From: Patulibacter defluvii
GTDB taxonomy: Bacteria > Actinomycetota > Thermoleophilia > Solirubrobacterales > Solirubrobacteraceae
Assembly: GCF_034096925.1 (NCBI RefSeq)
Contig: NZ_JAWZSQ010000023.1
Coordinates: 27,735-91,734 of the forward strand
Reading direction: 5' to 3'
Length of the DNA stretch: 64,000 bases
Shown: one piece after another, positions 9,701-18,906 of the stretch
Numbering within the stretch: the stretch's first letter is position 1
Layout of the letters: each line of letters begins with the position of its first letter
The notes under the pieces: model-generated
What the model was told of the DNA's origin: nothing
The model's database searches: none
The model's input: only the letters and a program-made list of their open reading frames with translations
Program-made: the position numbers and the translations under genes

Positions 9701-12559
9701 GCCAACAAGAAGCGCCGCGGGGGCCTGATCCGCCGCTACGCGACCGGCGGCCTCGTGCCGGCGATGGTGTCGTCGGGCGAGGAGATCGAGTACGGCGGCC
9801 GGTCGATGATCGTGCCGGGCCCGCGGGTGGCGGCGGACAACGTGCCGATGATGCTCCCGGCCGGCGCGAAGGTCTGGACCGAGGACTCCCAGATCAAGCG
9901 GTCGTTGGGCATCCCGGTCGACGTCAACAACCAGGTGCCGCACTTCTCGCGGGGCGGGTTCGTCTCGACGGCCTACGGGCCGCCGTGGAACAGCATGAAC
10001 GGGTCGGGGATCACCGCGACCGGCGTCAAGCTCGCGAAGGGCCCGACCGGGAAGCCGGGCCCGTACATCGTCGCGGTCGACCCATCGGTGATCCCGCTGC
10101 ACTCCAAGCTCGGGATCTGGCCGAACCCGTTCAACTACCGCGGCAAGTTCAGCGCCGAGGACACGGGCGGGGCGATCAAGGGCAACCGGATCGACTTCCT
10201 GGACATGATCTCGCGCAAGCACCAGCTTGCGTGGGGCCGCCGCCCGGTCTCGATCGACACGCCGACCAAGGCCGGATCGAAGGGCTACGGCGGCGGCTCG
10301 TCCGGCACGAGCGTCACCTACAAGGAGGCGCTGAAGTACGGCCGCTCGCGGACGCGCGGTGGCCTCCTGCCCGACGCGTTCTCCGCCGGCATCGACGCCG
10401 TCTCCACCTTCGGCTCGCTGTCCTCCGCTCGGCGGTACGGCAACCCGGCGCTGCCGCAGATCAGCGAGGCGCTGGCATCGCAGGAATACACCAAGGACGT
10501 CACGGTCAACATGCCCGGCGTCACGGGCGGGTCGGCAGCGGCCCGTCGTGCCGCCGCTGCGGCTGGTGCCGGGACGACCACCATCGACGGCAAGCCGGTC
10601 GCCAACTGGATCGCGAAGATCCTCCTGCGTGCGCGGGACGCTGGCGTGTCGTTCCGCGTCAGCTCGGGGTGGCGGAGCTACGCGGAGCAGAAGCGGATCT
10701 ACGACTCCGGCGTGCGGCCTGCGGCGAAGCCCGGCACGTCGAACCACGAGGGCTCGAAGTACCCCCGGGGAGCGGTCGACATCGCCGACAGCCAGGCGCC
10801 GCTACGGGCGTGGCTGACCCGGAACGGCAACCCGCTCAAGTGGTACGGCCCTGGCGATCGCTACCACTTCTCCGCGACCGGGCATCGCCAGGGCGGGGTC
10901 GTCGGATTCGCGAGGGGCGGGCAGGTGCGCAACGGCGCGACGAACGCTCTCCAGGCGCTGTGGGAGGCGTCGCGCGAGTTCTATCCGGGAGCCGGGGCGA
11001 AGATGCCGCCGAACCTGTTCCCGAAGAAGGGCTCCGAGGCAGACCTGTTCGTCGGGATGGCCTACAGCCCGGGCGGGTCGAGGAAGGGCCGGACGCTGGT
11101 CTGGCCGACGTGGACCCTGGCCGACCTCGCGAACCCGCGGCGGCGTGGCGCCCAGACGATGGGCGAGACCGCGATCCACGAGTGGGCCCACTACTTCCAG
11201 GCGCCGGCGGTCATCAACTCGCCGGGCGAGGTGTACAGCGAGGGCGGCGCCCAGGCATTCACGCGCCAGGTCGCCCCGACCGTCTTCGCGCGGCTCGGGC
11301 TGCCGTGGTCGGTCTCCGACCGCAAGCAGGACACCTACCTCAAGTACGCCAGCTACGTCACGCACAAGCTCGGGTCGCAGTGGGTCCGCCGCGACCAGTT
11401 CGACGACCGTGCCGCCAAGCGCTACCGCTACCCGTCGGTGAAGGGCATCCGCGGCGGCGGCATCGTCGGCCGCTACGCGACCGGTGGTCGCGTAGCGGGC
11501 GGGGGGTCGTGGCTGACCGCTCCCGGGTTCGGCCGCGTCCAGTTGACCGCCCCGGATCGGATGCCGCCGGTGTCGCTGCGCTCTCCGCTGGCGGCGGTCC
11601 GCAAGGGCGCGGGGCCTGACCAGCTCAAGGCGCTCGACGACGCGATCGGCCTCGCGTCCGAGGCCCGAATCGAGAAGCTGCGCGGCGACCTGCTGAAGGA
11701 CATCCGCCGCGGCGGCGACAAGCGCACCGTCGCCCGGCTGCAGGCGGCGGTCTCGGTGATCGAGGCTGAGATCGGCGGCCGCCTCCAGCAGCGCCTCCAG
11801 TCCGTGATGGGCGAGGGCGGATTCCTGGCCGGCCTCGACAAGGCGAAGGCCAAGCGGATGCTGCACCTCCAACTGGAGGGCTTGGACGAATCGTCCGTTG
11901 GCGGTCTCGGCGTGACGGCCAGCTCCGCCGCTGACTTCCTGGCCGGCTACGGCAAGAGCCGCGCGTCGCTGGTCAAGGCGCGCGAGGACGCAAAGCGCCT
12001 GATGCGCTCGACGAAGTCGCCAGAGGCACTGCGGTCGCTCGCCGCGAAGGCCGACGAGGCACGCCAGGCCCTCGCCGAGCTGGACGAGCGTCGCGACCAG
12101 GCGCTCGTCGACCGCGCGACCGCAGCGCGGGAGCTTCCGCGAGCCCAAGCTGCCGAGCGCCTGTCGGGCTATGACCTGGAGGCCGCCCTCGCCGCGTTGA
12201 CGGCGGACCCCGCAGACGACGCCGACGTTCTCCGTCGCCGCAGCGCTGCGACCCGGGAGGAGCTGGACAAGGCCATCGCCCGCAAGGACACCGCGGCCCA
12301 GCTCGACCTGGCCACCCAACTCAAGGGGCTCCAGGACGCCGTAGAGGCCAACACCCAGGAGCTGCGCGACAGCGAGCAGGCACGGATGGACCTGGACAAG
12401 CAGAAGCTGGACCAAGAAGCGAAGTTGCTGCACGCCATCCAGACCCAGGCCAGCGCGCTGCCCGCCGCCCTGGCCGCGTTCGCCAACGTCGGCGTCGGGA
12501 CGACGTCCTTGGCCGGGCTCGGCACCTCGTTCATCCCCGGCGTCAAGTGGCGGTCCTGA
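6761..12559 (+). CDS. Tape measure protein with three enzyme-like domains
   Basis: 1,932 residues; ATG overlaps the chaperone stop. Residues 1-330 are the TP901-type tape measure core (FAQYDTALREVGAVSGAS, IARTTGLQTGVGATSATQAM), followed by hydrophobic and coiled-coil segments. Three domains follow. About 1068-1150 is a 3D (barwin-like) domain with SAEDTGGAIKGNRIDFLDM. About 1280-1373 is an M15 VanY-type peptidase with SNHEG, AVDIAD and WYGPGDRYHF. Residues 1473-1477 are HEWAH, a zincin motif followed by SEGGAQAF. Short linkers with RYATGG or FARGG separate them. It sets tail length and probably helps DNA cross the cell wall. Confidence 0.93.
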   Translation: MAREVKVTIVGDVSRFEAALGRADRGLDRLGTSARRAQQVLATALAGGALISGADKLISTFAQYDTALREVGAVSGASAAQLQKMGEIARTTGLQTGVGATSATQAMGELAKAGLSVGQVGPALKGTLALAQAGSLGAAEAASAAANAMQTFGLRAQDTGRVADAFANAANLTTADVGHFAQALEQGGAAAKLVGLDFKNTTLILTELARIGIKGSDAGTSLKSAFLQIANPTKKAAAAMEDYHLSFFKGNGKVKDAADISEMLRKRLGGLNQQQRTAVLQTIAGTDGFRTFAAMMRVSGKESDELMKQLTRQGSAAETAAKKNAGFEGSMRKLKAAAQELGISLGDEFAPDIARFADKLTKLAADPAFKSEFVATFRSGVNVTKDFIDTMKPAVAIVGDAVDFFAKLPGPVKETAIQLGALSLVASRLQGPLGLVGASGAVGKLRNELRSVPADARKAQAALATTQVAATRTATAGRPGSARNPFLMPAASAADLSGAARTDAVLFRRQQAAAQRLADQELARQRSFNARVQRLRESTLSKLSANRRGLAGGAALGGLGGGLLSDGDPVQGALSGAALGSAGGPLGAAAGALAGAGVTALVKAFKGADAERAKKAAADFARRVAGDTDAALATGLRPNDARLAADATARLNAGRQAVAEYRRGSQLIRTGDTQSEANRGADLQREARRRAQAAQLDLDALLKGDSNNFKRAGEQALAAFRSGLASSKGKPGKASWTFQDFRALLADAPREAQQKGADSMIRFAREMEKGGNLPKGSVRRLVKALGREFDGLTPMVGKTVADTSRQVDRGINFEKIVRDANVFVGRVSDQFSGLPRVVVRSLPGAAAALRDQLDRLGAIIENDDPSTKLYKAAKRSLPRVRQEYRTVLRALGSQMGGSEKDAESWARRTASAARRAGSGATDVNKLRDAVDKLNAKLLDGETAARRVERAWRDAGASAKLAEAAGSAVGGITDFSTGLFDANKKRRGGLIRRYATGGLVPAMVSSGEEIEYGGRSMIVPGPRVAADNVPMMLPAGAKVWTEDSQIKRSLGIPVDVNNQVPHFSRGGFVSTAYGPPWNSMNGSGITATGVKLAKGPTGKPGPYIVAVDPSVIPLHSKLGIWPNPFNYRGKFSAEDTGGAIKGNRIDFLDMISRKHQLAWGRRPVSIDTPTKAGSKGYGGGSSGTSVTYKEALKYGRSRTRGGLLPDAFSAGIDAVSTFGSLSSARRYGNPALPQISEALASQEYTKDVTVNMPGVTGGSAAARRAAAAAGAGTTTIDGKPVANWIAKILLRARDAGVSFRVSSGWRSYAEQKRIYDSGVRPAAKPGTSNHEGSKYPRGAVDIADSQAPLRAWLTRNGNPLKWYGPGDRYHFSATGHRQGGVVGFARGGQVRNGATNALQALWEASREFYPGAGAKMPPNLFPKKGSEADLFVGMAYSPGGSRKGRTLVWPTWTLADLANPRRRGAQTMGETAIHEWAHYFQAPAVINSPGEVYSEGGAQAFTRQVAPTVFARLGLPWSVSDRKQDTYLKYASYVTHKLGSQWVRRDQFDDRAAKRYRYPSVKGIRGGGIVGRYATGGRVAGGGSWLTAPGFGRVQLTAPDRMPPVSLRSPLAAVRKGAGPDQLKALDDAIGLASEARIEKLRGDLLKDIRRGGDKRTVARLQAAVSVIEAEIGGRLQQRLQSVMGEGGFLAGLDKAKAKRMLHLQLEGLDESSVGGLGVTASSAADFLAGYGKSRASLVKAREDAKRLMRSTKSPEALRSLAAKADEARQALAELDERRDQALVDRATAARELPRAQAAERLSGYDLEAALAALTADPADDADVLRRRSAATREELDKAIARKDTAAQLDLATQLKGLQDAVEANTQELRDSEQARMDLDKQKLDQEAKLLHAIQTQASALPAALAAFANVGVGTTSLAGLGTSFIPGVKWRS

Positions 12560-14601
12560 TGATCGAGACGTTCACGATCGACCACGGCACACCCGGCGCC
12601 CTCGCGCTGTCCACGGACGTCGGCACCTACCAGGTCACCACCTGGTCGGCACCGCCGCCCGAACGGCGACTGGTGACCGCCGACGCCTACGAAGGCTCGA
12701 TCCTCGACGAGGACGGCTGGCAGAACCGAGAGCTGTCCCTGACCGTGGCCGTCGTCGCCACGACCGACGTGGCGCTCGACGACGCGCTGAGCCCGTTGCT
12801 CGAGCGGGTGGCGAAGCTCCAGCGCGAGAAGGGCACCGTGCGCTGGTCCCGTAGCGGCCGGCAGCCGCTCTGGTTCGACGTCGAGACGGCCACGACGCCC
12901 GGTCCGACGTTCGACCTGACCTACTACGCCGCGAAGGCGGCAACCGTCGAGCTGAAGCTGACGTGTCGGCCGCTCCTGCGCGGAACCGAGCGGCAGATCG
13001 GCACCGGCACCCGCACCGCCGGCCAGCGGTTCCTGACCGTCGCCGACCTCGACGTCCCGGGCGACGTGCCGGCCCTCGCGCGCCTGGAGTACTCCGGCGC
13101 GTCGGTGGCCCAGTCGTCGCTGCTCTGGGCGATCGATCAACCCGACGCGACGTCCAAGGCCACAGGCGTGCAGGTCGCCGCGTCCACACTCCAGACGCCG
13201 GGCACCATCACGACCCAGGTCGGGTCGCTTTCGCCGCAGATCGTGCGGATGAGCGCGGTCCCGAGCGGCGTGCCGGCCGGGCTCTGGCAGCCCTGCCTCT
13301 ATCTCCACACGGCCGCCGGGGCACCGATCGGCCTGACGGGCAGCTACCGCGTCCTGGCCCGCGTCTCGTGCGCGTCGACCACGACCCTGCAACTGCGGCT
13401 CCGGTGGACTGCCGGACGCGACGCGGTCTCCCTGGCCGAGAACCCGTGGTGGCAGTCGGCGCCGATGACCGACTGGTGGGAGCTGGCCGACCTCGGCACG
13501 GTCACGATCCCGCCCGGAAGCGACGGCCTCGACGGCGTCATCGAGCGGGTCACGCCCTACGGGTCCGACACGCACCTCGACCTGCTGCTGTTCGTCCCGG
13601 CCGACTGTGCCGGCTCCGCGTACGCCGCGCCGCGAGAGATAGGCGGCACGATCGCCGCCGACTCCATGACCGGCTCCGGCGTTCTCGGCGGATCGGCCGC
13701 CGCCATCGGCGGGTCCTGGACCACGCACTCCGGCACCGGCGATCCCGACTTCGCCCGCGGCACCACCGGCGCGACGCGAACGACACCCACCAGCGGGGCA
13801 GGGCGGATGGCCGGCATCCCCGTCGGATCGTCCTCCGCCAGGCGCGTGCAGGTGACCGCCGGCTACGCGGAAGCCGTCAACCCCGTGGGCGGCCCGATCT
13901 ACGGCGCCTTCCTCGCCAGCGACGACGGCTGGAAGAAGATGCGCAACCTGGCCAACACAACGGCGAACGTCTGGGTCGTCGGAGCGTGGCTCGAGTTCCC
14001 CAGCCCGCTGGACCAGACGACCGGGATGCGGCTCACGATCCGTCGAACGATCGGGGCCGGCGCCAACGACATCGTCAGCATCCGCCTCGGCCCCACCGTC
14101 AGCTACCAGGCCCACCGGATGACGCTCTCCTACGACCCCACGGTCGGGATCGCGACAGCCGAGATGAGCGACGCTACCGGCCGCCGCATCGCGGCCCCAG
14201 CGGTCGCGATCGCCGCACCGCCCGCCACGACGTTCGTCGCCGGCCTCGTCGACTTCGGCGCCTACGGCGCCAGCATGACCCACATCGCCGGCACCTACTC
14301 CAACTTCGCCGTGGAGCAGGTCCAGCCCGGCGACCGCGCCCTGTACCCCTCACGCACCGCGAGCGTGGCGACCGGAAGGGCCTACCGGCAGGGAGCGACG
14401 AGCGGGACCAAGGACCTGATCGCCGCCGCTGACTGGCCGACGCTTCCGCCATCGGGCCGAGATGGCCGCCTCGCGCGGGTGGTGATGGGCACCAGCCGCG
14501 ACGACATGCGCACGCTCCTGGACTCCTCGCCGGACGACCTGTTCACGGGCAAGGTGTTCGCGACGCCGCGGTACCTCCAGGTCCCGGACGGCGACGCGTG
14601 A
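12559..14601 (+). CDS. Distal tail protein (Dit-like)
   Basis: 680 residues from the ATG at 12559, which overlaps the tape measure stop (TGATG); an in-frame GTG at 12547 is also possible. The N-terminal 140 residues, with SILDEDGWQNRELSLTVAVV and AATVELKLTCRPLLRG, resemble the ring domain of Dit proteins that join tube and baseplate. The long remainder is strand-rich with jelly-roll-like segments (WELADLGTVTIPPGSDG), suggesting carbohydrate-binding insertions. Confidence 0.72.
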   Translation: MIETFTIDHGTPGALALSTDVGTYQVTTWSAPPPERRLVTADAYEGSILDEDGWQNRELSLTVAVVATTDVALDDALSPLLERVAKLQREKGTVRWSRSGRQPLWFDVETATTPGPTFDLTYYAAKAATVELKLTCRPLLRGTERQIGTGTRTAGQRFLTVADLDVPGDVPALARLEYSGASVAQSSLLWAIDQPDATSKATGVQVAASTLQTPGTITTQVGSLSPQIVRMSAVPSGVPAGLWQPCLYLHTAAGAPIGLTGSYRVLARVSCASTTTLQLRLRWTAGRDAVSLAENPWWQSAPMTDWWELADLGTVTIPPGSDGLDGVIERVTPYGSDTHLDLLLFVPADCAGSAYAAPREIGGTIAADSMTGSGVLGGSAAAIGGSWTTHSGTGDPDFARGTTGATRTTPTSGAGRMAGIPVGSSSARRVQVTAGYAEAVNPVGGPIYGAFLASDDGWKKMRNLANTTANVWVVGAWLEFPSPLDQTTGMRLTIRRTIGAGANDIVSIRLGPTVSYQAHRMTLSYDPTVGIATAEMSDATGRRIAAPAVAIAAPPATTFVAGLVDFGAYGASMTHIAGTYSNFAVEQVQPGDRALYPSRTASVATGRAYRQGATSGTKDLIAAADWPTLPPSGRDGRLARVVMGTSRDDMRTLLDSSPDDLFTGKVFATPRYLQVPDGDA

Positions 14602-14879
14602 TCGACCACTCCGTCGACCGGTTCGCGATCAGCGCGGACGGCAGCGCCGAGGTGGTCTTGCGCATCCCCGGCCCGGTCCCCGACGAGGTCTCGGGCCTCC
14701 TCGTCGCCGAGCATCAGGCGATCGCAGACGGCGACGACCTCACGATCACGAGGCGCTGGCCGAACAGCACCGTCCCACCGCGCCCTGACGATGCGCTCGC
14801 TGACGCGGTGGCTACGACCGTCATCTCCTGGGCGGCTCGCCAGTTCGGCGGCGTCGTTGTCGCGGGAGCCACAGCATGA
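14598..14879 (+). CDS. Small tail protein, unknown (93 aa)
   Basis: 93 residues from a GTG at 14598 that overlaps the previous stop (GTGA), and its own stop overlaps the next ATG. A short strand region (VVLRIPGPVPDEVSGLLV) precedes a C-terminal helix. Similar small proteins sit between Dit-like and tail-lysin-like genes in many actinophages. No named family recognised. Confidence 0.6.
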   Translation: MIDHSVDRFAISADGSAEVVLRIPGPVPDEVSGLLVAEHQAIADGDDLTITRRWPNSTVPPRPDDALADAVATTVISWAARQFGGVVVAGATA

Positions 14880-16576
14880 GCGGCGACCCGACACGCCTCC
14901 AGGCCTCGATCGTCCACCCCGACGGCTCGTCGACCCGCTGGAGCCGCGACGAGATCGACGAGGGGATGGTCCCCGGCGGGCTCACCCTCACCACCTCTAT
15001 GCCCGGCGGCTTCAAGTCCGCCGGCGGGCGCCTGGTGCGCAAGCTCTCCCGCAAGGACCGAGAGGGCCCCTTCGACGAGATCACCCTGACCGGCCCCGGC
15101 ACCGTCGGTCCGGGCCGCACCGTCGCGTGGCAGGGGCGTCTGGACTCGATGGCCCGCACCTCGGAAGGCGGCGGCGCCGCCGCCCCGCAGGCGATTGGCC
15201 ACTGCGCGATCCTCGACGACTCCAAGTCGTTCACCGGCACCATCGTCGATCGCACCCTCGAGCGGTGGACGCAGCCGGCGATCGAGCGCCGCCAGGCGGT
15301 CATGGCCTCCTACAAGGCCCTTGACGGCCAGACCGGCTGGCACGCCTCCCTGGGCCCGATGCTGGCAGTCACGTGTCCCGGCTACCCGTGGACGACCAAC
15401 GCCGGCCGCTGCTACGTGATGGTCGCTTACGACGCCGGCCCCGGCATGTCGGCCGCGAAGGTCACGTTCAAGCTGGCGCGCCTGAACGCCGCGGTCGCCG
15501 TCGGCGACCCGTTCGTCTTCTACGCCGCCGCCGGCGACACCGCGATCCTGTCGTCCGGCTACGACATCCGGACCGACCTCAACACGCTGGCCAACGGGAC
15601 GTCCACGTCGCTCGTCGGCACCAAGCCGCGGCGGTACTGGGAGTTCGCGTCCTACTACCCCACGGCCCCCGCAGGGTCCAACGACAGCGGCGAGTACGGC
15701 TTCTACGTCTACAACCTGGCCGTCCACGGACCGCACGGCCTTCCCGAACGCACCGGCGCCGGCCTCTACCCAGACGGGTCCCCGATCACCGGCTACCTCG
15801 CCAGCGACATCCTCGCCTGGGCACTCCCGCAGGCCGCGCCCGGACTGCGGTTCACCACCGGCGCCGCCGGCACGATCCGGCCGACCGACTTCCCGATCCC
15901 GCACCTGGTCTTCGACCAGCCCTCCAACGGCGCCGACATCGTCAACGCCGTCAACGGCTACCACCAGTGGGAGTACGCCGTCTGGGAGGACCGCACGTTC
16001 CACTTCCACCCGGTCGGCGCCCGAGCGACGACGTGGCGGATGCGGATCGGCGAGCGGTTCCACCTCTCGCCCGAGGGCGACAAGAGCACCAACATCTACA
16101 CCGGGGTCGTCGTCTCGTTCACCGGACTGGACGGCCTGCGCCACACCGTCGGACCGCCCGGCACCGCCGTCGAGTTCACCGACCCCAGCCTGGCCGACAC
16201 CAACCCCGGAAACCCGGCCGTCGCCAACAACACGCCACGGATCAAGGACTTCCAGCTCTCCGACCCCACGTCGACCGCTGCCGCAGCCGCGATCGGCCGC
16301 GCGTGGCTGATCGACCAGTCCCGCGCCAGCCGCACCGGCACCGCCACCGCGACCGGCATGGTCACCGACGACAACGGCAACGAGCACCCGCCGTGGGCGA
16401 TCCGGGCGGGCGACCGCCTCGAAGTCCTCGACCGTCCCGACGACCCTCCGCGCACCATCATCGAGACCTCGTACGACCACGCCACCAGGACGATCCAGCT
16501 CACCCTGGACAACACCGCCCCGCGCCTCGACGCCATCGTCCAGCGGTTCGGCTCGTCCCTCGTCGGCGTTATCTAG
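14876..16576 (+). CDS. Tail-associated baseplate protein (Tal/gp37-like)
   Basis: 566 residues. The N-terminus (SIVHPDGSSTRWSRDEIDEG, MPGGFKSAGGRLVRKLSR) reads like the structural domain of baseplate hub proteins, and a region around FDQPSNGADIVNAVNGYHQW resembles the linker in Tal proteins. Position directly downstream of Dit supports a hub role. I see no obvious peptidase motif; that activity seems to have moved to the tape measure. Confidence 0.65.
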   Translation: MSGDPTRLQASIVHPDGSSTRWSRDEIDEGMVPGGLTLTTSMPGGFKSAGGRLVRKLSRKDREGPFDEITLTGPGTVGPGRTVAWQGRLDSMARTSEGGGAAAPQAIGHCAILDDSKSFTGTIVDRTLERWTQPAIERRQAVMASYKALDGQTGWHASLGPMLAVTCPGYPWTTNAGRCYVMVAYDAGPGMSAAKVTFKLARLNAAVAVGDPFVFYAAAGDTAILSSGYDIRTDLNTLANGTSTSLVGTKPRRYWEFASYYPTAPAGSNDSGEYGFYVYNLAVHGPHGLPERTGAGLYPDGSPITGYLASDILAWALPQAAPGLRFTTGAAGTIRPTDFPIPHLVFDQPSNGADIVNAVNGYHQWEYAVWEDRTFHFHPVGARATTWRMRIGERFHLSPEGDKSTNIYTGVVVSFTGLDGLRHTVGPPGTAVEFTDPSLADTNPGNPAVANNTPRIKDFQLSDPTSTAAAAAIGRAWLIDQSRASRTGTATATGMVTDDNGNEHPPWAIRAGDRLEVLDRPDDPPRTIIETSYDHATRTIQLTLDNTAPRLDAIVQRFGSSLVGVI

Positions 16577-16624
16577 CCCCCGCCACCAGCCACACCCAAC
16601 CGCCCCGATTCGGGAGGACCACCC

Positions 16625-17005
16625 ATGGCCAACTGCATCATCGACGCCGAAGAGCGCGCGCTCCTCGACGCGAGCCTCACGGGCAGCCTGACGCTGCACC
16701 TCTACACCACCGCCGTGGCCCCTGACGGCACAGGCGGCGTGGAGGTCACCGGCGGCAGCTACGCCGCCCAGACCATCATGCTCGCCGCCGCCGCGACCGT
16801 CGGCAACGACACGACGAAGAAGAACTCCGCCGAGGTCGTCTTCCCCACGGCGACCGCGAGCTGGGGCACGATCAAGGGCGTTGCGATCAAGCGCTCCGGC
16901 ACGATCGTCTGGCGCTCGGACCCGGCGCTGTTCACCCAGTTCTCCGTCGACCCGCCCGTGCAGGTCCGCTACGCCGTCGGCGAGATCGCCGCCGGCATCG
17001 GCTAG
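16625..17005 (+). CDS. Minor tail protein (126 aa)
   Basis: 126 residues with an unusually good ribosome site, GGGAGGA at 16612-16618, suggesting high expression. The sequence has LTGSLTLHLYTTAVAPDGTG and a repeated strand pattern with SAEVVFPTATASWGTIKGV, typical of small tail fibre or decoration proteins in actinophages and rhizobiophages. The function is inferred from position and beta-rich composition. Confidence 0.6.
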   Translation: MANCIIDAEERALLDASLTGSLTLHLYTTAVAPDGTGGVEVTGGSYAAQTIMLAAAATVGNDTTKKNSAEVVFPTATASWGTIKGVAIKRSGTIVWRSDPALFTQFSVDPPVQVRYAVGEIAAGIG

Positions 17006-17020
17006 CCCCGGGCGTCGGCG

Positions 17021-18409
17021 ATGACGCAGTACGGCGTCCCGGTCGCCGACAGCGGGTTCCACGCCGCGATCACCGGCCAGCCGACCGACCCCGGCGCCGG
17101 CCAGCGCTGGACCCTCGTCGACGACACGACTCCCTCAACGGCGACCTGGGTCCAGACCGGGTTCAGCTCGGCCAACGGCGCGCAGGTCCAGGGGTTCACC
17201 TTCCCGCTCTCCCGGGTCGACGACCCGGGAGTCGACACCGGGTTCTCGGTCAGCGTCCCCGTCGGGCGCACGACCGGGTCGGGCACCGCGGCGCAGACCT
17301 ACATCGCCTGGACGCTCTGGGCCAACGGCACTCAGATCACCGCCTCCGGCGCCGCCGACGCCAACTACCCCGCCGGCGGCGGGGCGGCGGACTTCACGAT
17401 CAACTACCCGCTGACCGCGACCCACGTCCAGACGATCCGCTCGGCCGGCGGGTTCGGGACGGGATCAGCGCTGGAGATCCGCTTCTCGGTCACCCAGAAC
17501 AAGACCTCGGTCCAGGTCCAGCGCCAGGCCAAGATCTACAACGTCCAGGTCATCGCACCGGACCCGTCCTACCAGGACGCCTCGGCCACCCTGGCCGCGA
17601 CCGCGACCCTGGCCTCCCCGGCCCGTCGCGCCGCCCAGGTCCACGCAACCCTCACCGCAGCAGCGTCGCTCGCCGCGTCAGCGCGGCCGACGATCGCGCG
17701 CTCGGCCACGCTCGGCGCTGCCACGACGCTCAATGCGACCGCCGGCCACCGCGCGAACCCGTCCGCACGCCTCGACGTCGCTGTACGCCTCACCGCGACA
17801 CCCAGGCTGACCGTCGACCGATCGTCGACCATCGCCGCGTCGGGCACGCTGTCTGCCGCCCCGACGCTCGGCCTTCAGCAGGCGGTCGACCTCACGGCCG
17901 CCGCTGCCCTCGACGCCGGACCGGCGCTGACGACCTGGCAGTCCGCCGGGCTGCTTGCCGAAGCGTCGCTGTCCGCCGCGACCCCCGAAGTCGTCTACCC
18001 CGGACCGATCACCCTTGTGGCCGCCGCGGCCGTCGTCGCCCGCGAGGAGCGCACGATCGCTGCCGCGGTCGCGATCGGTGCCCGGGGATCGCTGGCGGAC
18101 AACGTCACGTTGGTGGCCAACCTCGCGTCCGCCCTCGGCGCCCGAGCCGCCCTGACGGCGGCCGAGACGCCAGCCATCCAGGTCGGCACAGAGGTTCAGG
18201 CCACAGCACGACTGGCCACGACCCCGACTCTCGTCTCGTGGGTCGGCTGCCAGCTCTCCGCGTCGGCGGCCCTGACGGTCAAGGCGCCCGCACCGGCCTC
18301 GGTGATCGTCGCCGCGGTGCTGTCCAGCTACCGCGTCACAGCCCGGCTCGACCCGATCCGTGTCGCCGCCGGCATGGACCACCCCACCGTGACCAGCGAG
18401 GTCGCCTAG
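17021..18409 (+). CDS. Ala-rich tail fibre protein
   Basis: 462 residues. Residues 1-180 are a beta-sandwich-like domain (TAQTYIAWTLWANGTQITAS, VQTIRSAGGFGTGSALEIRF). From about residue 185 the chain turns into imperfect repeats of the type ATLAATATLASPARRAAQ, each strand pair followed by a turn, typical of beta-solenoid fibres in actinophage minor tail proteins. A final basic segment reads YRVTARLDPIRV. Probably a host-binding fibre. It abuts the next ORF without a gap. Confidence 0.6.
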   Translation: MTQYGVPVADSGFHAAITGQPTDPGAGQRWTLVDDTTPSTATWVQTGFSSANGAQVQGFTFPLSRVDDPGVDTGFSVSVPVGRTTGSGTAAQTYIAWTLWANGTQITASGAADANYPAGGGAADFTINYPLTATHVQTIRSAGGFGTGSALEIRFSVTQNKTSVQVQRQAKIYNVQVIAPDPSYQDASATLAATATLASPARRAAQVHATLTAAASLAASARPTIARSATLGAATTLNATAGHRANPSARLDVAVRLTATPRLTVDRSSTIAASGTLSAAPTLGLQQAVDLTAAAALDAGPALTTWQSAGLLAEASLSAATPEVVYPGPITLVAAAAVVAREERTIAAAVAIGARGSLADNVTLVANLASALGARAALTAAETPAIQVGTEVQATARLATTPTLVSWVGCQLSASAALTVKAPAPASVIVAAVLSSYRVTARLDPIRVAAGMDHPTVTSEVA

Positions 18410-18685
18410 ATGCGCACCACCGTCTTCACCAAGACCGACGTCCGGGTTCAGTTCCCGATCCACGGCTACGACGGCGAGCACGTCACCCCCACCCTCTACG
18501 ACGTGACCGCCCGGATCATCGACCGGGCCTCCGCCACCGTCGAGGTCGCCCCGCCGACGATCAACGCCGACGGCGACGTCGAGACCGTCATCTACACCCC
18601 CGACGGCGGCCAGGTCCAAGTGGAACTGCTCGTGACCGCCCCGTTCCGGGCCCGCCACGAAGTCCAGTACACGTCCCGCCCCTAG
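18410..18685 (+). CDS. Hypothetical tail-cluster protein (91 aa)
   Basis: 91 residues; the ATG follows directly after the fibre stop. The composition is strand-rich (VFTKTDVRVQFPIHGYDGEH, TVEVAPPTINADGDVETVIY). It may be a fibre-associated or tail adaptor protein. No family recognised. Confidence 0.55.
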   Translation: MRTTVFTKTDVRVQFPIHGYDGEHVTPTLYDVTARIIDRASATVEVAPPTINADGDVETVIYTPDGGQVQVELLVTAPFRARHEVQYTSRP

Positions 18686-18702
18686 CCCCGCAGGCCCGAT
18701 GA

Positions 18703-18906
18703 ATGCCCACTCGCACCCTCGTCTGTGTCGACGTCTCGCAACAGATCGCGTTGCGCGGCGTCCTGCCGTGGCTGATCTGCGGCGTGATCGTCTCCGGCGC
18801 GATCCGCGGCACGCTCACGTTCGACACCTCAGCCATCCTCGGCGCCGCCGCCGTCGGCCTCCAGTTCCTCGGACACCGCTCCCGGAAGGACAGCCCTGAT
18901 GGTTGA
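18703..18906 (+). CDS. Small membrane protein, holin-like candidate
   Basis: 67 residues from the ATG at 18703. Two hydrophobic segments, LRGVLPWLICGVIVSGAI and TSAILGAAAVGLQFLG, end in a charged tail RSRKDSPDG. Size, two-helix topology and position just before the endolysin fit a class II-type holin. It overlaps the next membrane protein gene by 8 nt. Confidence 0.55.
   Translation: MPTRTLVCVDVSQQIALRGVLPWLICGVIVSGAIRGTLTFDTSAILGAAAVGLQFLGHRSRKDSPDG

Noticed and set aside
12169..14283. 704-residue minus-strand frame opposite the Dit-like gene
   Set aside because: Low-complexity Gly/Arg/Asp translation; shadow of the tail gene.
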